Below, in pieces: positions 37,339 to 47,041 of a DNA stretch of 64,000 bases. Location of the stretch: contig JACDZG010000016.1 in NCBI GenBank assembly GCA_013426805.1, forward strand, positions 22,175 through 86,174, read 5' to 3'. The notes below the pieces were generated by a model. The model worked only from the letters and a program-made list of their open reading frames with translations. It was not told where the DNA came from and did not search any database. The position numbers and the translations under genes are program-made. The stretch comes from Chromatiaceae bacterium. GTDB taxonomy: Bacteria; Pseudomonadota; Gammaproteobacteria; Chromatiales; Chromatiaceae. The number at the start of each line of letters is the position of its first letter. Positions within the stretch are counted from its first letter, which is position 1.

Positions 37339-40300
37339 ATGCGCGCGCGGAACGCGGCTGGACCAATTGCCCCAACGCTCATGCACATCCGCTCGCTTTC
37401 TCGTCGCCCTTCCGGTGCTCTGTCCGCGGCCCGCGCGCGCCGCGATGCGCCCAAGCGGCCCAGCTTGCTCGCCCTGGCGGGCCTGCTGCTACTCGCCTTA
37501 TTCGTCGGCGGCTGGCCGGCCCCCGGATTGTCCGCACCGGCGGACAAGACCGCCAACGGCGCACCCGCCGCGACCGCGCCAGGGGTCCCGCTGCCGGCCG
37601 AGATCGACGCCCGGATCAAGGAGACTGAAGCGTCGAAGACCCTGGATGAGGCCGCGAAGACGGCGCTGCTCGAGGCCTATCGGCGCACCTCCACCTATCT
37701 GGAATCCGCACGCGACTTCGCGACTCAGGCCGCCGAGTACCTGCAAGCGGTGGCGGATGGACCCGACCAGACGGCCGCGATCCGCAAGCAACTGCAAACC
37801 GATCCGGGTGACGACGATCAGCCCAGCCCGCGCGTGCTCGCCGCGCTGAGCAATGATGATCTCAGTCAACGCCTGACCAAGACGCAGGCCGAAGCGACGG
37901 CACTCGAGGCCCGCATCACTGAGATCGACAAGGCCCTGGAGGACACTAACAGCCGCCCGGGCGCGGTGCGCGCCCGGCTCGCCGAGGTCCGCCAGGCCCT
38001 CAATGACCTGGAGGCGGAAGCCGCGCGTCCCACGGCTCCCGATCAGTCCGCCGAGCAGATTCAGGCCGGCACCTGGACCTTGGCTGCCCGGCGGGCGGCG
38101 CTGACGGCCGAGACCCAGGCGCTCGAACAGGAACTGACCAGCCAGGGCGCACGCGATGCACTCCGCCGCGCCCAGCGCGAGCAGGCCGGCGTCACCCTGA
38201 CTCAGGTCAAAGAACGCCTGCGGCGTATGGAGGAGGTGCAGGATCAACGCCGCAAGGCCGAGGCCGAGCAGGCACGCCGCGAAACCGAGGCCGCGCAGCG
38301 CGACGCGGTGGACAAGCATCCGCTGGTGCAGGAGACGGCCAAGGCAAATGCCGAACTGACCGCGTCGCTGGGGGTGCTGGCCGCGCAACTCGATCAGTTC
38401 AGTGATTTGATTTCACAGATCAAAGGCGAGCACGACCGCATCGAGGCCGACTTTCGCGGGGCCCGCGAGCGCATTAATGTGGCGGGTGTCAACCAGATCC
38501 TCGGCGAGGTCCTCATCGATCGACGCAACGAACTGCCGGACCTGCGCAAGTACCGCAAAGAGATGGCCGAACGCAGCGAACAGGTCGCGGAGGCAACGCT
38601 GCAACAGATCCGGAACCGGGAGGAACAACGCGCCCTGCGCGACCTGGACACGGCCATCACCGCGCTCTCCGCCACTGCCCCCGACGCGCAAACCGAGCAA
38701 GTGCGCACCGAGCTCAAGGATCTGCTGGCCATGCGGCGCGGCTTGATCGACAAAGCACTGTCCGGAGGGGAGGCATTCATCCGCAAGCAGAGTGAACTCA
38801 ATGATGCAGCCGAGCAGCTGATTCAGACCGCGACGGCCTATGACAACTTCCTGGCACGACACCTGTTGTGGGTCCGCAGCGCCCGGCCGATCTCACTCGA
38901 CAGCCTGGCCAGCCTGCCGTCGGCGGTCACTTGGATGCTGTCGCGCACCAATTGGACTGAGGTCGTGCAGGTGCTGGCGTTCGAACTGCGACACTCACCA
39001 CTGGCATGGCTGGGATTACTCACGATCCTGGTGCTGTTCTGGCAACAAGCCGCCATCAAACGCGCGATCCTGGCGAGTGCGGAGCCCCTGCGACGGGTGC
39101 GCACCGACCGCTTCGTCCATACGCTGGAGGCCATCGGCCTGACCGCGCTGGCGGCGCTGCCGTTACCACTCGCCTGCTTGCTCCTGGGCCGGGAGCTCGC
39201 GGCCTCCATCGAGGCCACCGGCTTTACCCGCGCGGTCGGCGGCGCACTGACCCAGGTCGCCTTGGGCTTTTATTTCCTGCGCGGCTTCCGCCTGACCTGT
39301 ATCCCCGGGGGGGTCGCCGACCGCCATTTCCGCTGGGAGAGCGATGTCCTGGTCCAGATCCGGTGGAACCTGCGCTGGTTCACGCCCTACATCCTCGTCG
39401 CCAGCCTGATCGCCTACACCGTCTATCTGAGCCACGATACGACGCGCGGCGAGAGTCTGGGCCGCCTGGCCTTGATCGCGGGCATGATCGGCACGGCCGT
39501 ATTCCTGGGCCGACTCCTGCATCCGCGCACCGGAGTCTTCGCGCGCACCCTGACCGCCAACCCCGGGGCCTGGGCCAACCGCCTGCGTAATCTCTGGTAT
39601 CCCGTCATCGTCGGCGCCCCCCTGGCGCTGGGCGCACTGGCCGTCCTGGGCTACCTTTATACTGCGGGCACTTTGTTTCAATCACTGGTGCAAACCGCCT
39701 GGCTGGCGCTTGGCCTGGTGCTGGTGCAGCAGGTGATCGTGCGCTGGTTGGTTTACACCCGCCGCCGCCTGGCCTTTCAGGCGGCCATGGAACGTCAGAC
39801 CGCCCGCCGTGTTCAGGCTGAGGCCGCCAGCGCCAAGGCGGGCGCACTCGAACGCGAGCCCGGTGTCGGCACGCCCGTGCGCGAGCCCGGCGCCGGGCCG
39901 GCGGTGGCGGAAGAACCGGAAGTGGATCTGGCGAGCCTCGATGAACAGACCCGCAAGCTGCTCAACGCGACCGTCTTCATGCTGGCCGTCCTGGGGCTGT
40001 GGCTGATCTGGTCAGCGATGCTGCCGGCCCTCGCCGTCTTCGAACAGATGGCCCTGTGGAACTATTCAAGCGTGGTGGACGGCGCGGCGCGGCTCATCCC
40101 GGTCACCGCCGCCGACCTCGGGCTGGTGGTGGTCATTCTGTTCGTCGCCCTGGTCGCGGCCAAAAACCTGCCGGCCCTCATCGAGATCCTGCTGCTGCAG
40201 AACAGCCAGGTCAATGCGGGAACACGTTACGCCGTGCGCACCCTGGTGAGTTATGCCATCACGGCGATCGCGGTGGTGATGGCCTTCGGCACCCTGGGCC

Positions 40301-41046
40301 TGAGCTGGTCCAAGATCCAATGGCTGGTGGCGGCGCTGAGTGTGGGCATCGGCTTCGGTCTGCAGGAAATCGTCGCCAACTTCATCAGCGGTTTGATCAT
40401 CCTGTTCGAACGTCCGGTCCGGGTCGGCGACACGGTCACGATCGCCAACACCACCGGCACCGTGACCAAAATCGAGATCCGCGCCACCACCATCCGCAAC
40501 TGGGATCGCCAGGAGTTGATCGTCCCCAACAAGGAGTTCATCACCGGACGCCTGCTCAACTGGACCTTGAGCGACCAGATCAATCGCATCGTCATCACCG
40601 TCGGCATCGAGTACGGCAGCGACGCCCGCCTCGCCCTGACCCTGCTGACCGAAACCGCCGCCGCCAACCCGCAAGTCCTCAAGGAACCGCCCCCGCTCGC
40701 CTCGCTGGACACCTTTGGCGATAACGCCCTGACCCTGACGCTACGCTGTTATCTGGACGCCATGGACCTGCGCGTCGGGGTGACGACCGATCTGCATCTG
40801 GCGATCGAACGCAGCTTCCGCGAGCATGGAATCTTGATTGCCTTTCCGCAGCGTGATATCAACGTGCGCGCCGGGAACCCGATCACGGTCCGGCTGTATC
40901 AGGGCGAACAACGCGCCACCGACGAGACCTTGACCGTCGACCGGTCGCAAGTTAAAGGCTCAGTCGTCATCGCTGAACAGCCGGCCACGGTTGGCCATCA
41001 GGCGCCGGATCGCGTTACCGGCATCGAACGCGATGACCGGACTTAG
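37339..41046 (+). CDS. mscK: MscK/KefA-type mechanosensitive channel
   Basis: The 1,235-residue protein has an N-terminal signal-like segment (SLLALAGLLLLALFVGGWPAPGLSA), a long periplasmic coiled-coil region (about 80-460), then a row of membrane helices (from about 555). The C-terminal MscS core includes TLGLSWSKIQWLVAALSVGIGFGLQEIVANFISGLIILFERPVRVGDTV (pore helix and beta domain). It releases solutes on hypo-osmotic shock. Length and organisation match MscK rather than MscS. The first ATG at 37339 and another at 37384 are both possible; the second gives a cleaner signal. Confidence 0.9.
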   Translation: MRARNAAGPIAPTLMHIRSLSRRPSGALSAARARRDAPKRPSLLALAGLLLLALFVGGWPAPGLSAPADKTANGAPAATAPGVPLPAEIDARIKETEASKTLDEAAKTALLEAYRRTSTYLESARDFATQAAEYLQAVADGPDQTAAIRKQLQTDPGDDDQPSPRVLAALSNDDLSQRLTKTQAEATALEARITEIDKALEDTNSRPGAVRARLAEVRQALNDLEAEAARPTAPDQSAEQIQAGTWTLAARRAALTAETQALEQELTSQGARDALRRAQREQAGVTLTQVKERLRRMEEVQDQRRKAEAEQARRETEAAQRDAVDKHPLVQETAKANAELTASLGVLAAQLDQFSDLISQIKGEHDRIEADFRGARERINVAGVNQILGEVLIDRRNELPDLRKYRKEMAERSEQVAEATLQQIRNREEQRALRDLDTAITALSATAPDAQTEQVRTELKDLLAMRRGLIDKALSGGEAFIRKQSELNDAAEQLIQTATAYDNFLARHLLWVRSARPISLDSLASLPSAVTWMLSRTNWTEVVQVLAFELRHSPLAWLGLLTILVLFWQQAAIKRAILASAEPLRRVRTDRFVHTLEAIGLTALAALPLPLACLLLGRELAASIEATGFTRAVGGALTQVALGFYFLRGFRLTCIPGGVADRHFRWESDVLVQIRWNLRWFTPYILVASLIAYTVYLSHDTTRGESLGRLALIAGMIGTAVFLGRLLHPRTGVFARTLTANPGAWANRLRNLWYPVIVGAPLALGALAVLGYLYTAGTLFQSLVQTAWLALGLVLVQQVIVRWLVYTRRRLAFQAAMERQTARRVQAEAASAKAGALEREPGVGTPVREPGAGPAVAEEPEVDLASLDEQTRKLLNATVFMLAVLGLWLIWSAMLPALAVFEQMALWNYSSVVDGAARLIPVTAADLGLVVVILFVALVAAKNLPALIEILLLQNSQVNAGTRYAVRTLVSYAITAIAVVMAFGTLGLSWSKIQWLVAALSVGIGFGLQEIVANFISGLIILFERPVRVGDTVTIANTTGTVTKIEIRATTIRNWDRQELIVPNKEFITGRLLNWTLSDQINRIVITVGIEYGSDARLALTLLTETAAANPQVLKEPPPLASLDTFGDNALTLTLRCYLDAMDLRVGVTTDLHLAIERSFREHGILIAFPQRDINVRAGNPITVRLYQGEQRATDETLTVDRSQVKGSVVIAEQPATVGHQAPDRVTGIERDDRT

Positions 41047-41060
41047 GGGCGGGTTTCAAA

Positions 41061-41243
41061 CTAGTTCAGGTCGTCGAAATCGGGGTCATCCAACAATTCA
41101 CGCAGCCGTTTCAGCTCGCGCATGCGCTCAAGCCGTCGCCGTATCGCCAGATTGGGGGCGGACCCACGCGCATCGTCGGCGGCATTCATGGGTGGTACCG
41201 CCTCAGCCGTTTCCTCGCCAAAGCCACCGTCAGTCTCCAACAT
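41061..41243 (-). CDS. Small PA3496-like hypothetical protein
   Basis: This 60-residue acidic/basic protein ends RRRLERMRELKRLRELLDDPDFDDL, resembling the C-terminal pattern of the PA3496 family (RRRLEDLLEEKRLRxEL...). It has no membrane segment. It converges with mscK (stop to stop 14 bases). The AT-rich spacer at its 5' side could hold its promoter. Function unknown. Confidence 0.55.
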   Translation of the reverse strand: MLETDGGFGEETAEAVPPMNAADDARGSAPNLAIRRRLERMRELKRLRELLDDPDFDDLN

Positions 41244-41478
41244 CTCCGTTACCTCATCACCTTCTACACAATTGCGGGTATCTACATCAATGACATGATA
41301 CTAGCAACTATATATTATAAATATTAACTATTTATTCATAGAATTTCATTTCGATGGTACGGACGTCAGCCACAGTCGCAGCACGGCGATCAACGTGCGG
41401 TCAGCGGCGTCCCCCCTCGTCACCAGGCGGCACGCGCGCGTCTGTTACCATAGCGATCCCTCAAGGCAGGTTTATGTC
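41244..41478. promoter_or_regulatory. AT-rich divergent spacer upstream of ppx
   Basis: A strikingly AT-rich block (about 41,265-41,355, including CTATATATTATAAATATTAA) interrupts the high-GC surroundings between the small PA3496-like gene and ppx. It likely contains promoters in both directions; no single box pair stands out. Confidence 0.45.
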
Positions 41479-42999
41479 ATGCCCGAAGCGCCCATCCCGA
41501 CCGCAAGCGGATCGCTGCACGAGACCGTGGCAGCGGTCGACCTCGGCTCCAACAGCTTTCATATGATCGTTGCCCGCATCGGTGACGGCCACATGCAGAT
41601 CATCGATCGGCTGAAAGAACCGGTGCGCCTGGGCGAGGGCCTGAACAACGAGAAGCGCTTGCGTCCCGAGGTGGAAGAACGCGCCCTGGCCTGCCTGGAG
41701 CGGTTCGGCCAGCGGCTGCGCGGTTTCCCCCTGGGCGCCGTGCGCGCGGTCGGCACCAACACCTTGCGCCAGTTACATCCGGACAGCCAGTTCATCGAGC
41801 GCGCCGAGGCGGCACTGGGTCACCCCATCGCCATCATCGCCGGCCGGGAGGAGGCGCGGTTGATCTACCTGGGGGTGGCCCACGGACTCGCGGCCGGAAC
41901 CGAACGCCGCCTGGTGGTCGATATCGGCGGCGGCAGTACCGAGATCATCGTCGGGCGGGGCTTCAGCGCACGGTTGCGCGAGAGCCTGCACATGGGCTGT
42001 GTCACCATGAATCTGCGCTATTTTCCCGACGGCCGGGTCTCCGCCAAGGCGATGGATCGGGCCGAGCTGGCCGGCGCACTGGAAGTCCGCCCGGTGCGCG
42101 AGATCTTCCGCAAATCCGGCTGGGAAACGGCGGTCGGCAGCTCCGGAACCATCAAGGCCATCGCCGCGGTCGCGACCGCCGAGGGCTGGAGTGAGGACGG
42201 CATCTCCGCCGCGGCGCTGGTCCGCCTGCGCGACGCGCTCGTCAGTGCGGGCCGGGTCGCGACCCTGGACCTCAAGGGGCTGACCGAGGAACGCAAGCCG
42301 GTGTTCGCCGGTGGGATCGCGGTGCTGCGGGCGGTCTTTGAAACCCTGGGCATCGAACACATGCAGGTCTGCGACTATGCCCTGCGCGAGGGCCTGGTCT
42401 ACGAGATGATGGGGCGTCACCGCCATGAAGACATGCACGAACGGACCGTGCTGACCCTCTCGCGGCATTTTCATCTTGACCAAACCCACGGCCGGCGCGT
42501 CGAGGCGACCGCGCTCAGCCTCTATCATCAGGCGACCGCACCCTGGTGCCTCAGCGACTCCCGCTGTCCGCGGATGCTCGCCTGGGCGGCACGTCTGCAC
42601 GAGCTCGGCCTGGTGGTGTCGCATAGCCAGTACCAGAAGCACGGCGCCTATCTGCTGCGCAACGCCGATCTCGCCGGCTTCACCCGTCAGGAACAGGTGG
42701 TGCTGGCCGCGCTGGTCCTGGGGCACCGGCGCAAATTCCCGGTCCAGGAGTTCGCGGCCCTGCCGACAGGCATCCAGGACTGTACCAAGCGCCTGTGCAT
42801 CATCCTGCGCCTCGCCGTCCTGCTCCACCGGGGCCGCTCGACCGACAGCACTCCCAACCCCACACTCCAGATCGTCGAGGATAACCTGACCCTGGACTTC
42901 GCCGACGCCTGGCTGGACGCGCACCCGCTGACCCGGCTGGAACTGGAACAGGAGGCCGAACTGCTGAAAACGGCGGGGATTACGTTGATCTATCAGTGA
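41479..42999 (+). CDS. ppx: Exopolyphosphatase Ppx (Ppx/GppA family)
   Basis: The ATG at 41479 gives 506 residues. The actin-like phosphatase domain shows AAVDLGSNSFHMIVARI, AVGTNTLRQ, VVDIGGGSTEIIVG and GSSGTIKAIA; the C-terminal HD-like domain follows from about residue 320. The enzyme removes phosphate from polyphosphate ends. The longer frame to 41395 lacks similarity. The 3' side is separated from the hsd operon by a MITE-like repeat. Confidence 0.95.
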   Translation: MPEAPIPTASGSLHETVAAVDLGSNSFHMIVARIGDGHMQIIDRLKEPVRLGEGLNNEKRLRPEVEERALACLERFGQRLRGFPLGAVRAVGTNTLRQLHPDSQFIERAEAALGHPIAIIAGREEARLIYLGVAHGLAAGTERRLVVDIGGGSTEIIVGRGFSARLRESLHMGCVTMNLRYFPDGRVSAKAMDRAELAGALEVRPVREIFRKSGWETAVGSSGTIKAIAAVATAEGWSEDGISAAALVRLRDALVSAGRVATLDLKGLTEERKPVFAGGIAVLRAVFETLGIEHMQVCDYALREGLVYEMMGRHRHEDMHERTVLTLSRHFHLDQTHGRRVEATALSLYHQATAPWCLSDSRCPRMLAWAARLHELGLVVSHSQYQKHGAYLLRNADLAGFTRQEQVVLAALVLGHRRKFPVQEFAALPTGIQDCTKRLCIILRLAVLLHRGRSTDSTPNPTLQIVEDNLTLDFADAWLDAHPLTRLELEQEAELLKTAGITLIYQ

Positions 43000-43000
43000 T

Positions 43001-43092
43001 ATAGCCTTCGTACCTGAGATCCAGACAGACCCTTGGTGTAGGGGCGGGTTTGAAACCCGCCCCTACGTCCGGTTATCACGTCCGAAGGCGAT
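43001..43092. repeat. 92-base MITE-like element, copy with terminal inverted repeats
   Basis: The ends read ATAGCCTTCGTACCTGA and, inverted, ATCGCCTTCGGACGTGAT. The centre is the GGGGCGGGTTTGAAACCCGC palindrome. The whole unit matches, inverted, the copy at 53,957-54,045. It lies between ppx and hsdM, and no coding frame is credible in it. Confidence 0.8.
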
Positions 43093-43233
43093 CGATGGAA
43101 CGGTTTTCAGTTTCCGGTTTTTCGTTTGTCTTTTGTCAAGTATCGGGTTGCGAAGAACGACCTGCACACAATAAACCTCACCAGCGAGCCCTCAGCCTGA
43201 AAGCTATCCCGGACTCAAGAAACCAGAAACTCC

Positions 43234-45354
43234 ATGCCCAAGCTCTCGCTCGCCAAGTTGGAACGACACCTCTACGCCGCCGCCGACCGGTTGCGGCAAG
43301 AGGGTCTGGACGCGGCCACGTACAAGGATTACATCTTCGGACTCCTGTTTCTCAAGCGCTGCTCGGACCAGTTCGAGGCCGAGCACGAGCGCATCGTCGG
43401 GCGCAAGGTCGCCCAGGGCCTGGTCAAGGACGAGGCGGAGCGCCGCTATGGCGAGAACCCGGATTACTACGACACCTTCTTCGTCCCGGAACAGGCCCGG
43501 TGGAGCTATCTGAGCGCCAAGCTGAACGACGCCACCCGACCCTACGGCAGTCGGCTCGACAAGGCACTCGCCGCACTCGGCGAGTCCAACATGGAGTTTC
43601 CGGAACGCTTCCGCTGGGGCTGGTGTCCGACCAGCGGCAAGAAGGCGGACCTGATGTTCGCCCAGCATATGCTGGCCGTGTGCCGCCCCGGCGGCATGGT
43701 CGCCACCGTCATGCCCAACGGCGTGCTCTTTCGCGGCGGGGCGGAGCGGGAGATTCGGCGGAAGTTCCTGGAGGAGGACCTGATCGAGGCCGTCATCGGC
43801 CTGCCGCAGAACCTCTTCTACGGCGCTGGTATCCCCGCCTGTATCCTGATCATGCGGCCCAATCTGACCGGCCGGCCGCAGAACCCGGCCAAGCCCGAGG
43901 ACCGCCGCGGCCAGGTGCTCTTCATCAACGCGGATGCCGAATACTTCGCCGGCCGTGCTCAGAACTACCTCCGCCCCGAACATGTCGAGAAGGTCGTCAC
44001 CGCCTACGAGCGCTTCACCGACCTGCCGGGCTATGCGCGGGTGGTGCCCATCACCGAGATCGCCGACCCGGCCAACGACTGGAACCTCAACATCCGCCGC
44101 TATGTCGACAACGCCCCGCCGCCCGAACCGCAGGACGTGCGCGCCCATCTGCACGGCGGCGTGCCGGCGGCCGAGGTCGAGACCCGGCGCGCGCTGTTTG
44201 CCGCCGTCGGGCTTGACCCTACCAGGGTCTTCGTGCCCCCTGGGAACGCGGGCGTCCCGCCCGCCCGCACGGGCGATTATCTCGACTTCGCCCCTGAACT
44301 GACGGACCGCGCCGCCATCCGTCCCCTGGTCGAGTCCGACCCGGGCGTCCAGGCGCGCACCTTGACCGTCCGCAAGGCCCTGGACAGCTGGTGGGCCGCA
44401 CACTCGCCCCGCATCATCGAACTCCCCGACCGCCGCAACCTGAACGCCGTCCGCGCCGAGGTCCTGGAGAGCTTCGTCGCCGCCCTGGCTCCCCTGGCCG
44501 TGCTCGACCGCTTCAAACTGGCCGGTGTCATCGCCACCTGGTGGACCGACACCCTGCCCGACTTCAAGACCCTGTTGGAGAACGGCTTTCCGGGAGTCAT
44601 CGACGGCTGGGTAGACGCCATCGCCGACGCACTGGAAGACGACGACAACGCCGGCCCCGCCTTCGACCCCTTCGGTCACAAACTGGTGCGGCGCACCATG
44701 GCCGAGTACCTGGAGCGCATCGCCGCCGCCCGTGCCGAAATCGCCCGGCTCAAGGGCGAGAAGGCCGCCTTCGAGGCCGACAATGCACCGGACGACCTGG
44801 ACGAGGACGAACTGGCCAACTGGAACCAGGCGCGCGATCTGGACCGCCAGGCGCGGGAACTGCGCGCCGCGCACAAGGCCGCGCTGGCGGAACTGAAGAA
44901 GTTGGAGATTGCCGCCAAGAAGCCGCCCGCGGCAACCGGGCGAGCGTCGGCGGCGGCCCAAAGCCGGTTGGAACAGGCCCGCGCGGCACTGGCGCCGGTT
45001 CTTGCCCGCCTCGCTGCGATTACCGAGGCACTGGAGCCTTATGAAGAAACCAAGGCTGACCTGACCGAGGCCCGCAAGTTTTACCGTGCGTTGCTCAATG
45101 ACTTCCTCGCTGAACTCAAGGCGACCTGCGATGCGATGGGAGAAGACAAGAAGCGGGAACTGGTACTGGAGTTGACTGCACAGGATGTCCAAGCCGGGAT
45201 GGAGACGGCCATGGGGGAGCGGCGGATGGTGCTTGAGGGATTTGTCGAAAGGCTTTGGGACAAGTATGCCGTTGCCTATCATCAGTATAATCGAGAGCGC
45301 GACCGAACTTGGGCTATGTGGTCCCAAATCAGCGAGAGGCTTGGATACGCATGA
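43234..45354 (+). pseudogene. hsdM: Type I methyltransferase subunit HsdM, catalytic core deleted in frame
   Basis: HsdM methylates adenine as part of a type I restriction-modification complex. Residues 1-118 are the normal HsdM N-terminal domain (LYAAADRLRQEGLDAATYKDYIFGLLFLKRCSDQFEAEHERI). At 119-120 the chain jumps straight to MEFPERFRWGWCPTSGKKADLMFAQHMLAVCRPGGMVATVMPNG, which normally follows the catalytic NPPF motif. The stretch carrying SAM motif I (DPxxGSGG) and NPPF, probably 130-180 residues, is gone while the frame is kept. The C-terminal half, with a long coiled-coil region, is intact and gives 706 residues in all. It cannot methylate by the known mechanism. hsdS overlaps its stop by four bases. 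Confidence 0.85.
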
Positions 45355-46451
45355 ACGGCTGGAGTTTGGAGCCACTCGGTAAGCACGCGGAGGTTCGCGC
45401 GCGGATCGGCTGGCGTGGCTTATCATCCACTGAATATCGCCAGGACGGTCCGCTTTTGATTGCTGGTCAGCACATCCGTAACGGTCGCGTTCATTGGAGC
45501 GCTTGCGACCATATATCAGAGGCGCGTTACGAAGAGTCTTCGGAAATCGCCCTGCGCCACGGAGACGTAATTATCTCGAAAGATGGAACCATAGGAAGGG
45601 TTGCACGGATCGATTCGCTGCCGGAGCGGGCGACCCTCAATGGGAACGTGATCGCATCGACCGAGGCAGTGATTTTCAAGCTCAGACAGATCCGAACTGG
45701 TTTGCTGCACGACCTGCTGACTCGCGGCTTCGACAAGCGCGGTGAGCTTCGCAACCCACGCGCCCATCCGGAACAGTTCCAACACTCACCCCTCGGCCGG
45801 ATTCCAAAGGACTGGAATATCCTCTCGCTTGAACAGCTCTTAGCCCGCGTTCCCCATCCTTTACGTAGCGGGCCGTTCGGTAGCGGCCTTCTCAAACGCG
45901 AGCTGAAGGCGACGGGCATCCCTTTGCTGGGAATCGACAATGTGCGTGTGGAGCGCTTCGACCACAATTTCAGTCGCTTCGTCGATGAGGAAAAATTTGC
46001 GGAGCTAAGTCGTTACGCGGTACGGCCTCGCGATCTTATGATCACGGTGATGGGCACGGTGGGTCGCTGCTGTGTTGTGCCGAATGAGATTGGCAACGCC
46101 CTCTCATCAAAGCACGTATGGACCATTAGCCTGGACCTAGACCGCTATTCCCCGTCACTTGCCTGCTGGCAGATCAATCATGCCCCTTGGATGCTCCGGC
46201 AGTTACGGCGGGATGAGCAAGGAGGTGTAATGTCAGCGATTCGCTCGGAAACGCTCCGCGGCTTGCTTTTTCCTGTTCCTGGGCCGGAGGAACTTCGCGC
46301 GATCGAGACCGCGCTGCACCATTCGGCAGATACCATTGCGAGCGAAGAGGATGAACTGAGGAAGCAGCACCTTCTCAAGGCGGGCCTCATGTCCGACCTC
46401 CTCACCGGCCGCGTCCGAGTCCCTGCCGACCTGCTGGAGGGGTCCCCATGA
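45351..46451 (+). pseudogene. hsdS: Type I specificity subunit HsdS, first recognition domain truncated in frame
   Basis: The ATG at 45351 overlaps the hsdM stop (ATGA). HsdS has two target-recognition domains and two conserved helical spacers; members are usually about 400-450 residues, this one 366. TRD1 starts normally (WSLEPLGKHAEVRARIGWRG...GDVIISKDGTIGRVARIDSLPERATLNGNVIA), but at residues 101-103 it passes directly into the central spacer TEAVIFKLRQIRTGLLHDLLTRG, so the second half of TRD1 and the start of the spacer (roughly 90-100 residues) are missing. TRD2 (IPKDWNILSLEQLL...) and the final spacer look complete. Confidence 0.75.
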
Positions 46452-47041
46452 CCGCGTTCCCGATCCCGGACTGGAATGCTGCAGGGCTGCTGCCGCCCGT
46501 AGACCCACGAGCGCCCACGAGCCTGGCACGCTCGCCCTACAGGATGGCACTGACCGAACTGGTGCTCCGCTTTGCCCATAGCCCGGAGCGCCGCGCCGTG
46601 CTCGAAGGGTTCTTTGCCTACCGGGCGGCCTTGCACGCGGCCGGGCTCATCCAGGGGTTTCAGTGGTTGAATGGCAGCTTCCTGGAACACATCGAACTCC
46701 TGGAGCAACGCCCGCCCAACGACCTGGACCTGGTGACCTTCTTTCAGTTTCCGACCGGCCTGTCGCCGGGTGATCTGATGGCGCGGCACCCTCACCTTGT
46801 TCCGATCAGCGCCGAGGCGCAGGACCATCAGAAAGCGACTTATCGGGTGGACGCCTATCTGGTTGACTTGGCGATGCCCCCGGAGCGACTGGTGGAACGG
46901 GCCGCCTATTGGTACAGCCTGTGGTCGCACCGACGCAACGGCGCCTGGAAAGGCTATCTGGCGGTCGACCTGGCACCAACAGATGACGCCGCTGCGCGAT
47001 CCGAACTGGCGAAATTGAACTCGCAGAGGTCAAATCCATGA
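46448..47041 (+). CDS. DUF6932 nucleotidyltransferase-like protein
   Basis: The 197-residue protein begins with the family pattern IPDWNAAGLLPPVDP...SPYRMALTELVLRFAHSPERRAVLEGFFAYRAALHAAGL. It then shows GFQWLNGSFLEHIELLEQRPPNDLDLVTFF: a GS followed 14 residues later by DxD, plus a later aspartate (YRVDAYLVDL). This is the polymerase-beta-type nucleotidyltransferase pattern shared by MNT and AbiEii toxins. It overlaps hsdS and the next gene by four bases on each side, so it is translationally embedded in the hsd operon. Role unknown; a toxin or tRNA/protein-modifying activity is an inference. Confidence 0.65.
   Translation: MTAFPIPDWNAAGLLPPVDPRAPTSLARSPYRMALTELVLRFAHSPERRAVLEGFFAYRAALHAAGLIQGFQWLNGSFLEHIELLEQRPPNDLDLVTFFQFPTGLSPGDLMARHPHLVPISAEAQDHQKATYRVDAYLVDLAMPPERLVERAAYWYSLWSHRRNGAWKGYLAVDLAPTDDAAARSELAKLNSQRSNP

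Noticed and set aside
42018..42924. Minus-strand frames opposite ppx
   Set aside because: Antisense to a well-conserved Ppx gene and lacking motifs.
43204..45426. 740-residue minus-strand open frame opposite hsdM
   Set aside because: It mirrors the high-GC hsdM coding strand; its residues are low-complexity and unlike any family, while hsdM shows clear motifs.
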